DNA from: Lachnospiraceae bacterium UBA4380
Lineage (GTDB): Bacteria > Bacillota > Clostridia > Lachnospirales > Lachnospiraceae
Assembly (NCBI GenBank): GCA_002390025.1
Contig: DGRU01000102.1
Span: forward strand, 788-12,667
Direction: 5' to 3'
Length of the DNA stretch: 11,880 bases
The position numbers and the translations under genes are program-made. The notes under the pieces are model-generated. The model did no database searches. It saw only the letters and a list, made by a program, of their open reading frames with translations, and had not been told where the DNA came from. How positions within the stretch are numbered: position 1 is the first letter of the stretch; the number at the start of each line of letters is the position of its first letter. Positions 4,588 to 10,503 of the stretch are shown here, piece after piece.

Positions 4588-6381
4588 ATGGCAGAATCGA
4601 TGAAAGGGCTGCACCGTACATGCCGGTGCGCCGAACTGACAGAAGAGTATGTTGGAAAGACAGTTACAGTGATGGGCTGGGTCGCCAAGCAGAGAAACAA
4701 GGGCGGAATCGTCTTTGTAGATCTCCGCGACAGAAGCGGCCTGATCCAGCTGATCTATGAAGAGGCCGACTGCGGCGAGGAGAATTTCCACAAGGCAGAG
4801 AAGATGCGCGCGGAGTTTGTCGTGGCGGCGACCGGAACGGTCACCCTGCGCAGCGGCGCCGTCAACAAGAATCTCCCCACAGGTACGATCGAGGTTCGTG
4901 TCACGGATACAAGGATCCTCTCCGAGTCCGAGACACCGCCCTTCCACATCGTCGAAAACAGCAATACCAAGGAAGAGCTTCGTCTTCAGTACAGAAGCCT
5001 TGATCTGCGCAGACCGGATATGCAGCGCAAGCTCATGCTCCGCAGCCGCATCGTGCAGGATATGCGCACCTTTATGGACAAAGAGGGCTTCCTCGAGATC
5101 GAGACACCTATCCTCTGCAAGTCCACGCCTGAAGGCGCCCGCGATTATCTGGTGCCCAGCCGCGTAAAGCCCGGCACCTTCTACGCGCTGCCCCAGTCTC
5201 CCCAGCTCTTCAAACAGCTGCTCATGTGCTCCGGCTATGACAGATATTTCCAGATCGCAAGATGCTTTCGCGATGAGGACCTCCGCGCGGACCGTCAGCC
5301 CGAGTTCACCCAGGCGGATATGGAGCTCTCCTTCGTGGATATCGATGATGTCATCGATGTCAACGAGCGCCTGATCGAGTACGTGGTGGAGCGCGCCATC
5401 GGCCTGCACGTTCAGCGTCCCTTCCCCCGCATGAAGTGGATCGATGCCATGAACGATTACGGCTCTGATAAGCCCGATACCCGCTTCGGCATGAAGCTGG
5501 TCGAGGTTACCGACCTTGTCAAAGACTGCGGTTTCGGTGTCTTTGCCGACGCGGCCTCCAAAAAAGGCTGGAGCGTACGCGGCATCAACGCCAAGGGCCA
5601 GGGCGGCATGGGCCGCAAGCAGATCGACAAGATCGTCGAGATGGCACGCGGCAACGGCGCAAAGGGTCTTCCCTACATTCAGATCAAGGAAGACGGATCC
5701 GTCAAGTGCTCCTTTGCAAAATTCGTCTCTGAAGAGGAGATCCAGGCACTGGTCAGCCGCATGAGCGGTGAGGCCGGAGACCTTCTCTTCTTTGCAGCCG
5801 ACAAAAACGGCATCGTCTGGAACGTTCTGGGCGCCCTGCGCCTGAAACTGGGCGAGGATCTGGGCCTCATCGACCACAACCAGTTCAATTTCCTCTGGGT
5901 CGTGGACTTCCCGCTTCTTGAGTGGTCCGAGGAGGAAAACCGCTACGTGGCCATGCACCATCCCTTCACCATGCCTGTGGAAGAGGATTGGGAGCGCATC
6001 GACAGCGATCCCGGCAGTGTCCGCGCAAAGGCCTATGATATCGTTCTCAACGGCGTCGAGCTGGGCGGCGGCAGTGTCCGTATCCACCAGAGCGACATCC
6101 AGGAGAAGATGTTCGAGGTCATCGGTCTCTCCAAAGAGGAAGCCAACGAGAAATTCGGTTTCCTGCTCACAGCCTTCAAGTACGGCGTTCCGCCTCACGC
6201 AGGACTGGCCTACGGTGTCGACCGCTTCGTCATGCTCCTGACCGGCGCGGACAGCATCCGCGAAGTCATTGCCTTCCCCAAGAACAAGGATGCGGCAGAC
6301 CTCATGAGCGGCGCGCCCGATGTCGTCGATCCCGTACAGCTGACCGACCTGCACATCGCAGTGGAAAACGAAGAGGAATAA
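4588..6381 (+). CDS. aspS: Aspartate--tRNA ligase, bacterial type
   Basis: At 597 residues this is the standard bacterial AspRS with the GAD insertion. An N-terminal OB-fold anticodon-binding domain occupies about residues 1-110 (MGWVAKQRNKGG, FVDLRDRSGLIQL). The class II core follows: motif 1 at LEIETPILCKSTPEGARDYLVP (169-190), the amino-acid-binding QSPQLFKQ (203-210), motif 2 at CFRDEDLRADRQPEFTQADME (226-246), and motif 3 at GLAYGVDRFVMLL (539-551). At the position of P. aeruginosa His31, linked to tRNA-Asp versus tRNA-Asn specificity, this protein has Lys38, so discrimination cannot be read from it. The start ATG at 4588 has AAAGGA at 4567-4572, an unusually long spacing of 15 bases. 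It is probably co-transcribed with hisS and ends before a strong terminator. Confidence 0.96.
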   Translation: MAESMKGLHRTCRCAELTEEYVGKTVTVMGWVAKQRNKGGIVFVDLRDRSGLIQLIYEEADCGEENFHKAEKMRAEFVVAATGTVTLRSGAVNKNLPTGTIEVRVTDTRILSESETPPFHIVENSNTKEELRLQYRSLDLRRPDMQRKLMLRSRIVQDMRTFMDKEGFLEIETPILCKSTPEGARDYLVPSRVKPGTFYALPQSPQLFKQLLMCSGYDRYFQIARCFRDEDLRADRQPEFTQADMELSFVDIDDVIDVNERLIEYVVERAIGLHVQRPFPRMKWIDAMNDYGSDKPDTRFGMKLVEVTDLVKDCGFGVFADAASKKGWSVRGINAKGQGGMGRKQIDKIVEMARGNGAKGLPYIQIKEDGSVKCSFAKFVSEEEIQALVSRMSGEAGDLLFFAADKNGIVWNVLGALRLKLGEDLGLIDHNQFNFLWVVDFPLLEWSEEENRYVAMHHPFTMPVEEDWERIDSDPGSVRAKAYDIVLNGVELGGGSVRIHQSDIQEKMFEVIGLSKEEANEKFGFLLTAFKYGVPPHAGLAYGVDRFVMLLTGADSIREVIAFPKNKDAADLMSGAPDVVDPVQLTDLHIAVENEEE

Positions 6382-6397
6382 AACGCATTCAGGGCAG

Positions 6398-6428
6398 TGT
6401 GACCGGGTTCTGACTAAGGGGTGTCACA
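6398..6428. repeat. Possible diverged REP-like hairpin after aspS
   Basis: TGTGAC (6398-6403) pairs with GTCACA (6423-6428) around a 19-base loop containing GGGTTCTGA. The loop core resembles the ACGGTTCTGA of the palindrome after hisS, and both lie just downstream of a synthetase stop codon. The similarity is short and could be chance. Confidence 0.25.
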
Positions 6429-6440
6429 TACGAAGGTTAT

Positions 6441-6474
6441 TTAAAAACACAAAAAAACATATGGAAACATATGT
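6441..6474 (-). terminator. Terminator for the leftward phosphopantetheinyl transferase gene
   Basis: ACATATG-GAAA-CATATGT (6457-6474) is a 7-bp hairpin. Read on the minus strand it is followed by a run of seven T and then GTGTTTTT (6457 down to about 6443). The stem is AT-rich and weak, but the T tract is strong and correctly placed about 75 bp beyond the stop codon of the minus-strand gene. Confidence 0.5.
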
Positions 6475-6489
6475 AAATATGAAGTTACC

Positions 6490-6550
6490 AACTGCCGCAG
6501 CGCAGATGAAAGGACCTGTGTCCCTGCCATCTGTGCTGCGGCAGTTTTTT
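6490..6550 (+). terminator. Strong Rho-independent terminator for aspS
   Basis: A 19-bp stem pairs 6490-6508 with 6528-6546 (AACTGCCGCAGC-G-CAGATG with CATCTG-T-GCTGCGGCAGTT, one G-T pair). The loop has its own GGAC/GTCC pairing, and T45-T50 (6545-6550) follow. The T tract overlaps the TAA stop of the convergent minus-strand gene. On the minus strand the same stem has only a poor T tail, so it mainly serves the plus strand. Confidence 0.9.
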
Positions 6551-7316
6551 ACAGAAGTCTCACTGTGATCTCCCGCGGCACTGCCGCCGCGCTCACGACC
6601 ATGGTGTAGTTATCCGGTGATGCGATTACGGCATATTCGGCAGGGCGCAGGAGCGGATCCTCACGAAGGACCCTGACCTGTCCGCGCAGGAGGATGTTTT
6701 CGGAGGCCCTGTCCGGGGGAAAAGCCGGTATGCCTGTTCTTGCGGAGCCTGCATCCGGGAGAGGATCGGGGTAAGAGATGTTTGCGGAGCCTGCATCCGG
6801 GAAGGGCTCCGGCAGATAGCCGTCCATCCCGCCGCGCAGCCCGCAGCCCAGATACTTCAGGTAGGCCTCCTTGATGCTCCAGAGCCGGTAGAACAGTGCA
6901 AGCCGGCAGGGGGAGTTGTCCGGGGAGGTCACGCTTTCACCGGACGGCAGAGCGAGGATGGCCTCGTACTCCGCGGCGGTAAAGAAACGCCTTGCAATGC
7001 GCACAACACTGGTGTGCGGTCTGCTGTGCTCCTGCAGATCAAGTCCCACCTCTTCCTCCGAAAAGGCACAGGCAATATAGTCCCCGGAGTGGGAGAGATT
7101 GAAGTGAAAACCGGGAAGTCCTGCGAGGAAGGGTTTCCCGTCCTCTGTGCGTTCGATCATGTCGGGCCTGAAAAGCTCCGCATATGCGCGCATGCCCATT
7201 TCTCGCAGTCCCTCCCGCAGGAGCAGGATCTTTGTGTCTTCTTCGCTAGATATGCAGCCGGCCTTTCCGCCCTTGCGCGGTCCGTCCGGATTACGTGTTA
7301 TCAGTATGGTGATCAT
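6549..7316 (-). CDS. 4'-phosphopantetheinyl transferase, Sfp/Gsp type
   Basis: This 255-residue enzyme attaches the 4'-phosphopantetheine arm of coenzyme A to a serine of carrier proteins of fatty acid, polyketide or nonribosomal peptide synthesis. Motifs are KPFL (61-64), FNLSHSGDYIACAF (72-85), GLDLQEH (91-97, Mg-binding Asp93 with Gln95 where Asp or Glu is more usual) and FYRLWSIKEAYLKYLGCGL (142-160, with Glu150 and Lys154 corresponding to the catalytic WSxKEA.xK). The N-terminal half and the final segment resemble the Sfp family. Residues 169-210 are a Pro-rich insertion made of three 14-residue units encoded by a 42-bp tandem repeat, which is unusual. The start at 7316 has GAGGT a few bases upstream. 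It is a lone leftward gene, convergent with aspS, and no carrier-protein or synthetase gene is nearby, so its partner is unknown. Confidence 0.88.
   Translation of the reverse strand: MITILITRNPDGPRKGGKAGCISSEEDTKILLLREGLREMGMRAYAELFRPDMIERTEDGKPFLAGLPGFHFNLSHSGDYIACAFSEEEVGLDLQEHSRPHTSVVRIARRFFTAAEYEAILALPSGESVTSPDNSPCRLALFYRLWSIKEAYLKYLGCGLRGGMDGYLPEPFPDAGSANISYPDPLPDAGSARTGIPAFPPDRASENILLRGQVRVLREDPLLRPAEYAVIASPDNYTMVVSAAAVPREITVRLL
6687..6812 (-). repeat. In-frame 42-bp minisatellite (three units) in the phosphopantetheinyl transferase gene
   Basis: The encoded units are PEPFPDAGSANISY, PDPLPDAGSARTGI and PAFPPDRASENILL (residues 169-182, 183-196, 197-210). At DNA level, 6740-6760 and 6782-6802 share 21 identical bases at a 42-bp period, containing TGCGGAGCCTGCATCCGGGA. 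The third copy near 6697-6720 is recognisably diverged (TTTCGGAGGCCCTGTCCGGG). The period keeps the reading frame, so unit number could change without breaking the enzyme. Confidence 0.85.
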
Positions 7317-7363
7317 TTATACCTCACATGCCGGCGTGCGCAGCGGCTCACAGGCATCTTCAA

Positions 7364-7392
7364 TGAGAAAAGCAGCCAAAGCTTTTTTCTCA
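7364..7392. other. Hairpin in the leader of the phosphopantetheinyl transferase gene
   Basis: TGAGAAAA (7364-7371) pairs with TTTTCTCA (7385-7392), and AGC pairs with GCT nearer the loop, with a small internal loop. It lies 48-76 bases upstream of the minus-strand start at 7316. The A/T tracts inside the stem make it a possible transcript-end or leader structure. No clear promoter pair was placed for this gene; a CTGAT-ttt-ATCAG palindrome lies nearby at about 7414-7426. Confidence 0.3.
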
Positions 7393-7460
7393 ACAGGGAA
7401 TTGTTCTTCCTCTGATTTTATCAGATTCGGCGGGAATGTGCAGGAATACTGTGCAAAGTG

Positions 7461-7516
7461 ATTCCGGGCAATTCCGGGCGGGCATTTCCCGGCACATTTC
7501 CCGGCGCATTTCCCGG
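7461..7516. repeat. Short tandem repeats of ATTCCGGG / CATTTCCCGG
   Basis: Two 10-bp units, ATTCCGGGCA and ATTCCGGGCG (7461-7480), are followed by three 12-bp units ending CATTTCCCGG: GGCATTTCCCGG, CACATTTCCCGG and CGCATTTCCCGG (7481-7516). The two families share the ATTYCCGG core, so the array looks like one motif copied with a changing period. It is non-coding as far as I can tell. Confidence 0.75.
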
Positions 7517-7524
7517 TTTATCTC

Positions 7525-7606
7525 AGTGGGAAGAGGCCCCGCTTCTATAAGCGGCGGGTGAAAACAGCAGCCTGCCCGTCTCAGCGGCGGGTCACAATCC
7601 CCCACT
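7525..7606. ncRNA. Three-way-junction-like fold of unknown identity
   Basis: AGTGGG (7525-7530) pairs with CCCACT (7601-7606) as a closing stem. Inside are two hairpins: CCGCTT-ctat-AAGCGG (7539-7554) and CCCG-tctcagcgg-CGGG (7575-7591). AGCGGCGGGT occurs twice (7550-7559 and 7583-7592) as a direct repeat. The layout resembles a small structured RNA, or the hairpin-rich end of an IS200/IS605-type element, but there is no transposase or TnpB gene. Strand unknown. The pairing is seen; identity as an RNA is a guess. Confidence 0.25.
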
Positions 7607-7616
7607 CAGACAAACG

Positions 7617-7774
7617 CGGTTACTGTACAGACCCACCTGAACTCGAGGTGTTTTTGCGTGGTTTCCAACGCAAAAAACCGAGTTAAACGGCGTTCGCCCC
7701 ATTCGCGGAGCGAATTTAGCATGGGCGAACGCAAGTTACTGTCACGCCCCTCGAGAGGGCGTGAATAGTAACGA
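7617..7774. repeat. Multi-hairpin palindromic element upstream of rex
   Basis: Three consecutive strong hairpins fill this segment. The first pairs AACTC with GAGTT and TTTTTGCGT (7651-7659) with ACGCAAAAA (7668-7676), spanning 7640-7684. The second has a perfect GCGTTCGCCC (7690-7699) / GGGCGAACGC (7723-7732) stem enclosing ATTCGC-gga-GCGAAT (7701-7715). The third pairs GTTACT with AGTAAC and CACGCCC with GGGCGTG (7735-7772), with CTCGAG in its loop. GTTACTGT also occurs at 7619-7626, so the 7767-7772 AGTAAC arm has two possible partners and the whole element has imperfect inverted ends. It looks like a dispersed palindromic repeat or miniature mobile element. The first hairpin has T before and A after the stem, so it is not a terminator. 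Confidence 0.55.
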
Positions 7775-7813
7775 GGATCCCAATCGGAGGATTCAGCGGG
7801 CAATGAAAACGCG

Positions 7814-7829
7814 GTATACAACTGTATAC
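7814..7829. promoter_or_regulatory. Tandem GTATAC palindromes upstream of the rex promoter
   Basis: GTATAC occurs at 7814-7819 and 7824-7829. Each is self-complementary and they are spaced by exactly one helical turn (10 bp), ending 17 bases before the -35 box. This is a plausible protein binding site, but I do not recognise the factor. Confidence 0.3.
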
Positions 7830-7846
7830 AAACCGACTTTGCATAT

Positions 7847-7875
7847 TTGACATGAATATCAACTGACTTTATAAT
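7847..7875 (+). promoter_or_regulatory. Consensus sigma-A promoter for rex and downstream genes
   Basis: TTGACA (7847-7852) and TATAAT (7870-7875) match the housekeeping consensus at all twelve positions with a 17-base spacer. Transcription should begin near 7882, leaving a leader of about 100 bases before rex. GACTTT is repeated at 7835-7840 and 7865-7870, flanking the -35 region. TTGA-N8-TCAA (7847-7862) is a partial inverted repeat over the -35 box. Confidence 0.85.
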
Positions 7876-7904
7876 GACCTTGGGGTTGATACAGAAGACA
7901 AGAC

Positions 7905-7959
7905 TGGAAGCAGGGATAATACGTCAGGTGTCGGGCATATACCTGCGACGACGCTTCCA
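7905..7959 (+). other. Two-tier stem in the rex leader
   Basis: TGGAAGC (7905-7911) pairs with GCTTCCA (7953-7959). Inside, CAGGT (7925-7929) pairs with ACCTG (7941-7945), extended by CGT/ACG across a two-base bulge. The structure ends about 14 bases before the AAGGGG ribosome binding site (7973-7978) and is followed only by ATTTTC, so it is more likely a leader fold affecting translation or stability than a terminator. Confidence 0.35.
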
Positions 7960-7985
7960 TTTTCAAAGGAATAAGGGGTGCTTAT

Positions 7986-8633
7986 TTGGAAGAAAAGGAA
8001 ATTTCGCAGGCGGTTATAGGGAGACTGCCAAGGTATTACCGCTATCTGAAGGAATTGAAAGATTCCGGGAAAAACAGGATTTCTTCTCAGGAGCTGAGCC
8101 GGATCATGAAGGTGACAGCTTCGCAGATCCGCCAGGATTTTAATAATTTCGGTGGATTCGGTCAGCAGGGGTATGGATACAATACCAATTATCTGTATGA
8201 GGAGATCGGAAAAATTCTGGGCCTTGATCATCAGCACAACATGGTCCTGGTAGGGGCCGGCAATCTGGGACAGGCACTTGTCCGGTATCTGAAATTCAAA
8301 CAGAGCGGATTCAATTTTATCTGTGCTTTCGATGTGAACCCGCAGCTTTTCGGACAGACGGTCGGAGGGATACCGATTCGTCCGCTCAGTGAACTGCAGG
8401 AATATGTCGACGCAAACGATGTGGACATTGTGGTCCTCACGATCCCGAAATCAGAGGCCAGGGAAGTGGCGCATTCACTCACGAAAACCAACATCAAGGC
8501 CATCTGGAACTTCGCCCACGTCGATCTGGAACTTCCTCCGACCATACAGGTGGAGAGCGTTCATCTGCAGGACAGCCTGATGAAACTGTCCTACAACATT
8601 CACAGAAATTCGATGACTTCGGAAAAAGAATGA
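7986..8633 (+). CDS. rex: Redox-sensing transcriptional repressor Rex
   Basis: At 215 residues this is the usual Rex size. The N-terminal winged helix (about 1-80) contains SSQELSRIMKVTASQIRQDF and NNFGGFGQQGYGYN, the family's DNA-binding signature. The C-terminal Rossmann domain has VLVGAGNLGQAL (87-98) and Asp116 in FDVNP for binding the NAD ribose. Rex homodimers repress fermentation and NADH-reoxidation genes and leave DNA when NADH rises relative to NAD+. Translation starts at TTG 7986, with AAGGGG at 7973-7978 and a 7-base spacing; no ATG fits. It is first in the rightward series under a consensus promoter. Placement before nnrDE, which repairs damaged NAD(P)H, fits a cofactor theme. 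A clear Rex operator was not found in its own promoter. Confidence 0.96.
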   Translation: MEEKEISQAVIGRLPRYYRYLKELKDSGKNRISSQELSRIMKVTASQIRQDFNNFGGFGQQGYGYNTNYLYEEIGKILGLDHQHNMVLVGAGNLGQALVRYLKFKQSGFNFICAFDVNPQLFGQTVGGIPIRPLSELQEYVDANDVDIVVLTIPKSEAREVAHSLTKTNIKAIWNFAHVDLELPPTIQVESVHLQDSLMKLSYNIHRNSMTSEKE

Positions 8634-8634
8634 T

Positions 8635-8677
8635 CTGCCCATGGTCTGCCGGAGCAGTTTCCGGCGGGAGCGGGCAG
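8635..8677 (+). other. Nested stem-loop between rex and nnrDE
   Basis: CTGCCC (8635-8640) pairs with GGGCAG (8672-8677), enclosing GCCGGA-gcagtt-TCCGGC (8648-8665). It fills most of the 63-bp gap, has no T tract, and ends 19 bases before the next start codon. A role as an RNA stability or processing element between cotranscribed genes is possible. It may matter because nnrDE lacks an obvious ribosome binding site. Confidence 0.4.
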
Positions 8678-8696
8678 GCGGCTTTCGGTCAAAGTT

Positions 8697-10382
8697 ATGA
8701 AGATGGAACATGTACTGACGGGCGCAGAGATGGCATCCTGTGATGCCAGAACGTCCGAAGTGATCGGGATCCCTTCGCTGGTCCTGATGGAACGTGCAGC
8801 GCTGTCCGTTGCGGACGGCGTTGACGTTTTTTTGCGCAAAAATTTCCCCCGCGGAACCGGCAGCAGAGGACCGCTTGTCCTGGCAGCCGCCGGACGGGGC
8901 AATAACGGTGCGGATGCCCTGGCGGCCGGCAGGATCCTGCTGGACCGCGGTTACCATGTCCGCTTCTGCAGACTCTCCGGAAAAATATCTCCGGAGAGCA
9001 GTTTTGCTGTCCAGGAGAGGATCCTGGGGCAATACGGCGTGCAGGTGGAAGAGTTTCCCGGCTGCAGTCTCCGCCATATTTTTGACGGGGAGGCGGATGC
9101 CCCAGCCGGCGCACAGATCCCCCATGTGATCATTGACGGCCTGTTCGGAACGGGACTGTCCCGGGAGCTGACCGGTGAGGCTGCCGAATGCGTCGCCGCG
9201 GTCAACCGCTGCAGAGACCTCTACGGCAGCTATGTAGTGGCAGTGGATATCCCCTCCGGGATCTCCTCGGACGACGGCCAGGTCATGGGATGCGCAGTCA
9301 GATGCGATGAGACCCGGACCTTCGCCTTCTATAAGCGGGGACATTTCCTGTATCCGGGCGCCGGCTATGCGGGCAGGATCCATCTGGCCCAGATCGGCAT
9401 TACTCCCAGGGCCTTTGCCCGGGAGCCGGGCATGTTTACCCTGATGGATGCAGGGGCGGCGGACCTTGTGCCCGCGCGCTATCCCGGGGGCAACAAGGGG
9501 ACGTTCGGAAAGGTCCTCATCGTGGCCGGCCGGCGCAATATGTGCGGTGCAGCCCTGCTCGCGGCGCAGGCATGTATGGCTGCGGGAGCGGGGATGGTGA
9601 AGATCTTCACCCACGAGGCAAACCGCCTGATCGCGCAGCAGACTCTTCCCGAGGCGCTTCTGGATACCTTTACGGAAGAGGATACCCAGGAAGAGATGGC
9701 GGGCCGGCTGAGAGCCTCTCTGGCCTGGGCTGATATCGCCGCTGCGGGTCCCGCCATGGGAACCGACGGGACGGCGGAATCCATTCTCCGCCTGCTCCTG
9801 GAATATGCACAGGAGAAAAAGGCCCTTCGCGGCCTGGTCCTGGATGCGGATGCCCTCCGGCTGCTGGCACGGGACCAATCCCTGCGGGAGCTGCTCGCCG
9901 GACGAAGCCCGGAGATCCCCTGTGTCCTCACTCCCCACATGGCGGAATTTGCCGCCCTGGCAGGAAAGAGCATAGGAGAGTGTATTGCCGGGCGCACTGC
10001 GCTGGTGCGGGAACAGGCGCAGAGCCTGCGGTGCACCATCGCCTGCAAAGACGCCCGCACGCTGGTCTCCGCCGCCTCGGGCAGGCAGTATCTCAATACG
10101 ACCGGCAACAGCGGAATGGCGGCAGCGGGAAGCGGGGATGTCCTGACCGGCATCACGGCCGCTTTTCTGGCCCTTGACTTCTCCAAAAAGGAGAGCGGCC
10201 CGGCAGCAGAGGGGAAACTCTTTACCGAAGAGGAATGCGCCGGCGGCTTTGCGGTTGCTGTCAGCGCCGTCTGCCTGCACGGCACTGCAGGAGACCTGGC
10301 GGCCCGGGTTTACGGCGAACAGGGCATGACTGCCCGGGACCTCTGCGGTGAACTTAAAAAGGCCTCCTTCTGGCAGGCCTGA
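8697..10382 (+). CDS. nnrDE: Bifunctional NAD(P)HX epimerase / ADP-dependent NAD(P)HX dehydratase
   Basis: This 561-residue two-domain protein repairs hydrated NADH and NADPH. The N-terminal epimerase (NnrE, YjeF_N, about 1-240) shows LTGAEMASCDARTSEVIGIPSLVLMERAA, then GRGNNGADALAAGR (67-79; the common form is GNNGGDG), DGLFGTGLSRELTG (147-160) and VAVDIPSGISSDDG (181-194). The C-terminal dehydratase (NnrD, carbohydrate-kinase fold, about 255-561) has KGTFGKVLIVAGRRNMCGAALLAA (267-290), VLDADAL (381-387), LTPHMAEFAALAG (411-423) and the nucleotide loop NTTGNSGMAAAGSGDVLTG (467-485). Both active sites look intact apart from conservative changes. A low-conservation stretch around 495-515 is an extra loop. 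The start at 8697 (or the ATG at 8703) has no strong ribosome binding site. It lies 63 bp after rex and 121 bp before alr. Confidence 0.94.
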   Translation: MKMEHVLTGAEMASCDARTSEVIGIPSLVLMERAALSVADGVDVFLRKNFPRGTGSRGPLVLAAAGRGNNGADALAAGRILLDRGYHVRFCRLSGKISPESSFAVQERILGQYGVQVEEFPGCSLRHIFDGEADAPAGAQIPHVIIDGLFGTGLSRELTGEAAECVAAVNRCRDLYGSYVVAVDIPSGISSDDGQVMGCAVRCDETRTFAFYKRGHFLYPGAGYAGRIHLAQIGITPRAFAREPGMFTLMDAGAADLVPARYPGGNKGTFGKVLIVAGRRNMCGAALLAAQACMAAGAGMVKIFTHEANRLIAQQTLPEALLDTFTEEDTQEEMAGRLRASLAWADIAAAGPAMGTDGTAESILRLLLEYAQEKKALRGLVLDADALRLLARDQSLRELLAGRSPEIPCVLTPHMAEFAALAGKSIGECIAGRTALVREQAQSLRCTIACKDARTLVSAASGRQYLNTTGNSGMAAAGSGDVLTGITAAFLALDFSKKESGPAAEGKLFTEEECAGGFAVAVSAVCLHGTAGDLAARVYGEQGMTARDLCGELKKASFWQA

Positions 10383-10397
10383 TACAGAGACAATGCG

Positions 10398-10431
10398 CAG
10401 ACAGGGACCCGGATGACGGGCCCGGGGTCTG
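10398..10431 (+). other. Stem-loop in the nnrDE-alr gap
   Basis: CAGAC (10398-10402) pairs with GTCTG (10427-10431), and CCCGG (10408-10412) with CCGGG (10422-10426), leaving a five-base left bulge. It is GC-rich and lies 16 bases after the nnrDE stop. No T tract follows, so intrinsic termination is unlikely. It may mark an RNA end or processing site. Confidence 0.35.
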
Positions 10432-10439
10432 ACGGCAGG

Positions 10440-10479
10440 CATTATTTCAAGCATTACTTCATTACTTTAAGCATTACTT
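10440..10479. repeat. Repeated CATTACTT motif before alr
   Basis: CATTATTT (10440-10447) is followed by three exact CATTACTT copies at 10452-10459, 10460-10467 and 10472-10479. The longer AAGCATTACTT appears at 10449-10459 and 10469-10479, exactly 20 bp apart. This AT-rich array sits 25 bases upstream of the alr start in a GC-rich region and could be a binding site or slippage-prone spacer. Confidence 0.6.
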
Positions 10480-10503
10480 AATAGTATTTTCTGGAATTAG
10501 ATT

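Noticed and set aside
4561..6354. Very long open frame antisense to aspS (and similar long frames antisense to hisS, nnrDE and dhaK)
   Set aside because: The sense genes have complete family motifs and ribosome binding sites. The antisense frames are Asp/Val/His-rich shadows produced by third-position GC bias and have no recognisable domains.
7461..7606. CRISPR array
   Set aside because: Repeats are only 10-12 bp, directly abutting and without unique spacers; no cas genes are present.
7651..7676. Intrinsic terminator at the TTTTTGCGT/ACGCAAAAA hairpin
   Set aside because: The T tract precedes and the A tract follows the stem on both strands, the reverse of a terminator.
7390..7821. Two short minus-strand open frames of 71 residues each
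   Set aside because: They run through tandem repeats and palindromes, have no ribosome binding site worth noting and no recognisable protein features.
7847..7862. Rex operator TTGA-N8-TCAA over the rex -35 box
   Set aside because: The half-sites lack the inner bases of known Rex operators (TTGTGAAN4TTCACAA-like), so autoregulation cannot be claimed.
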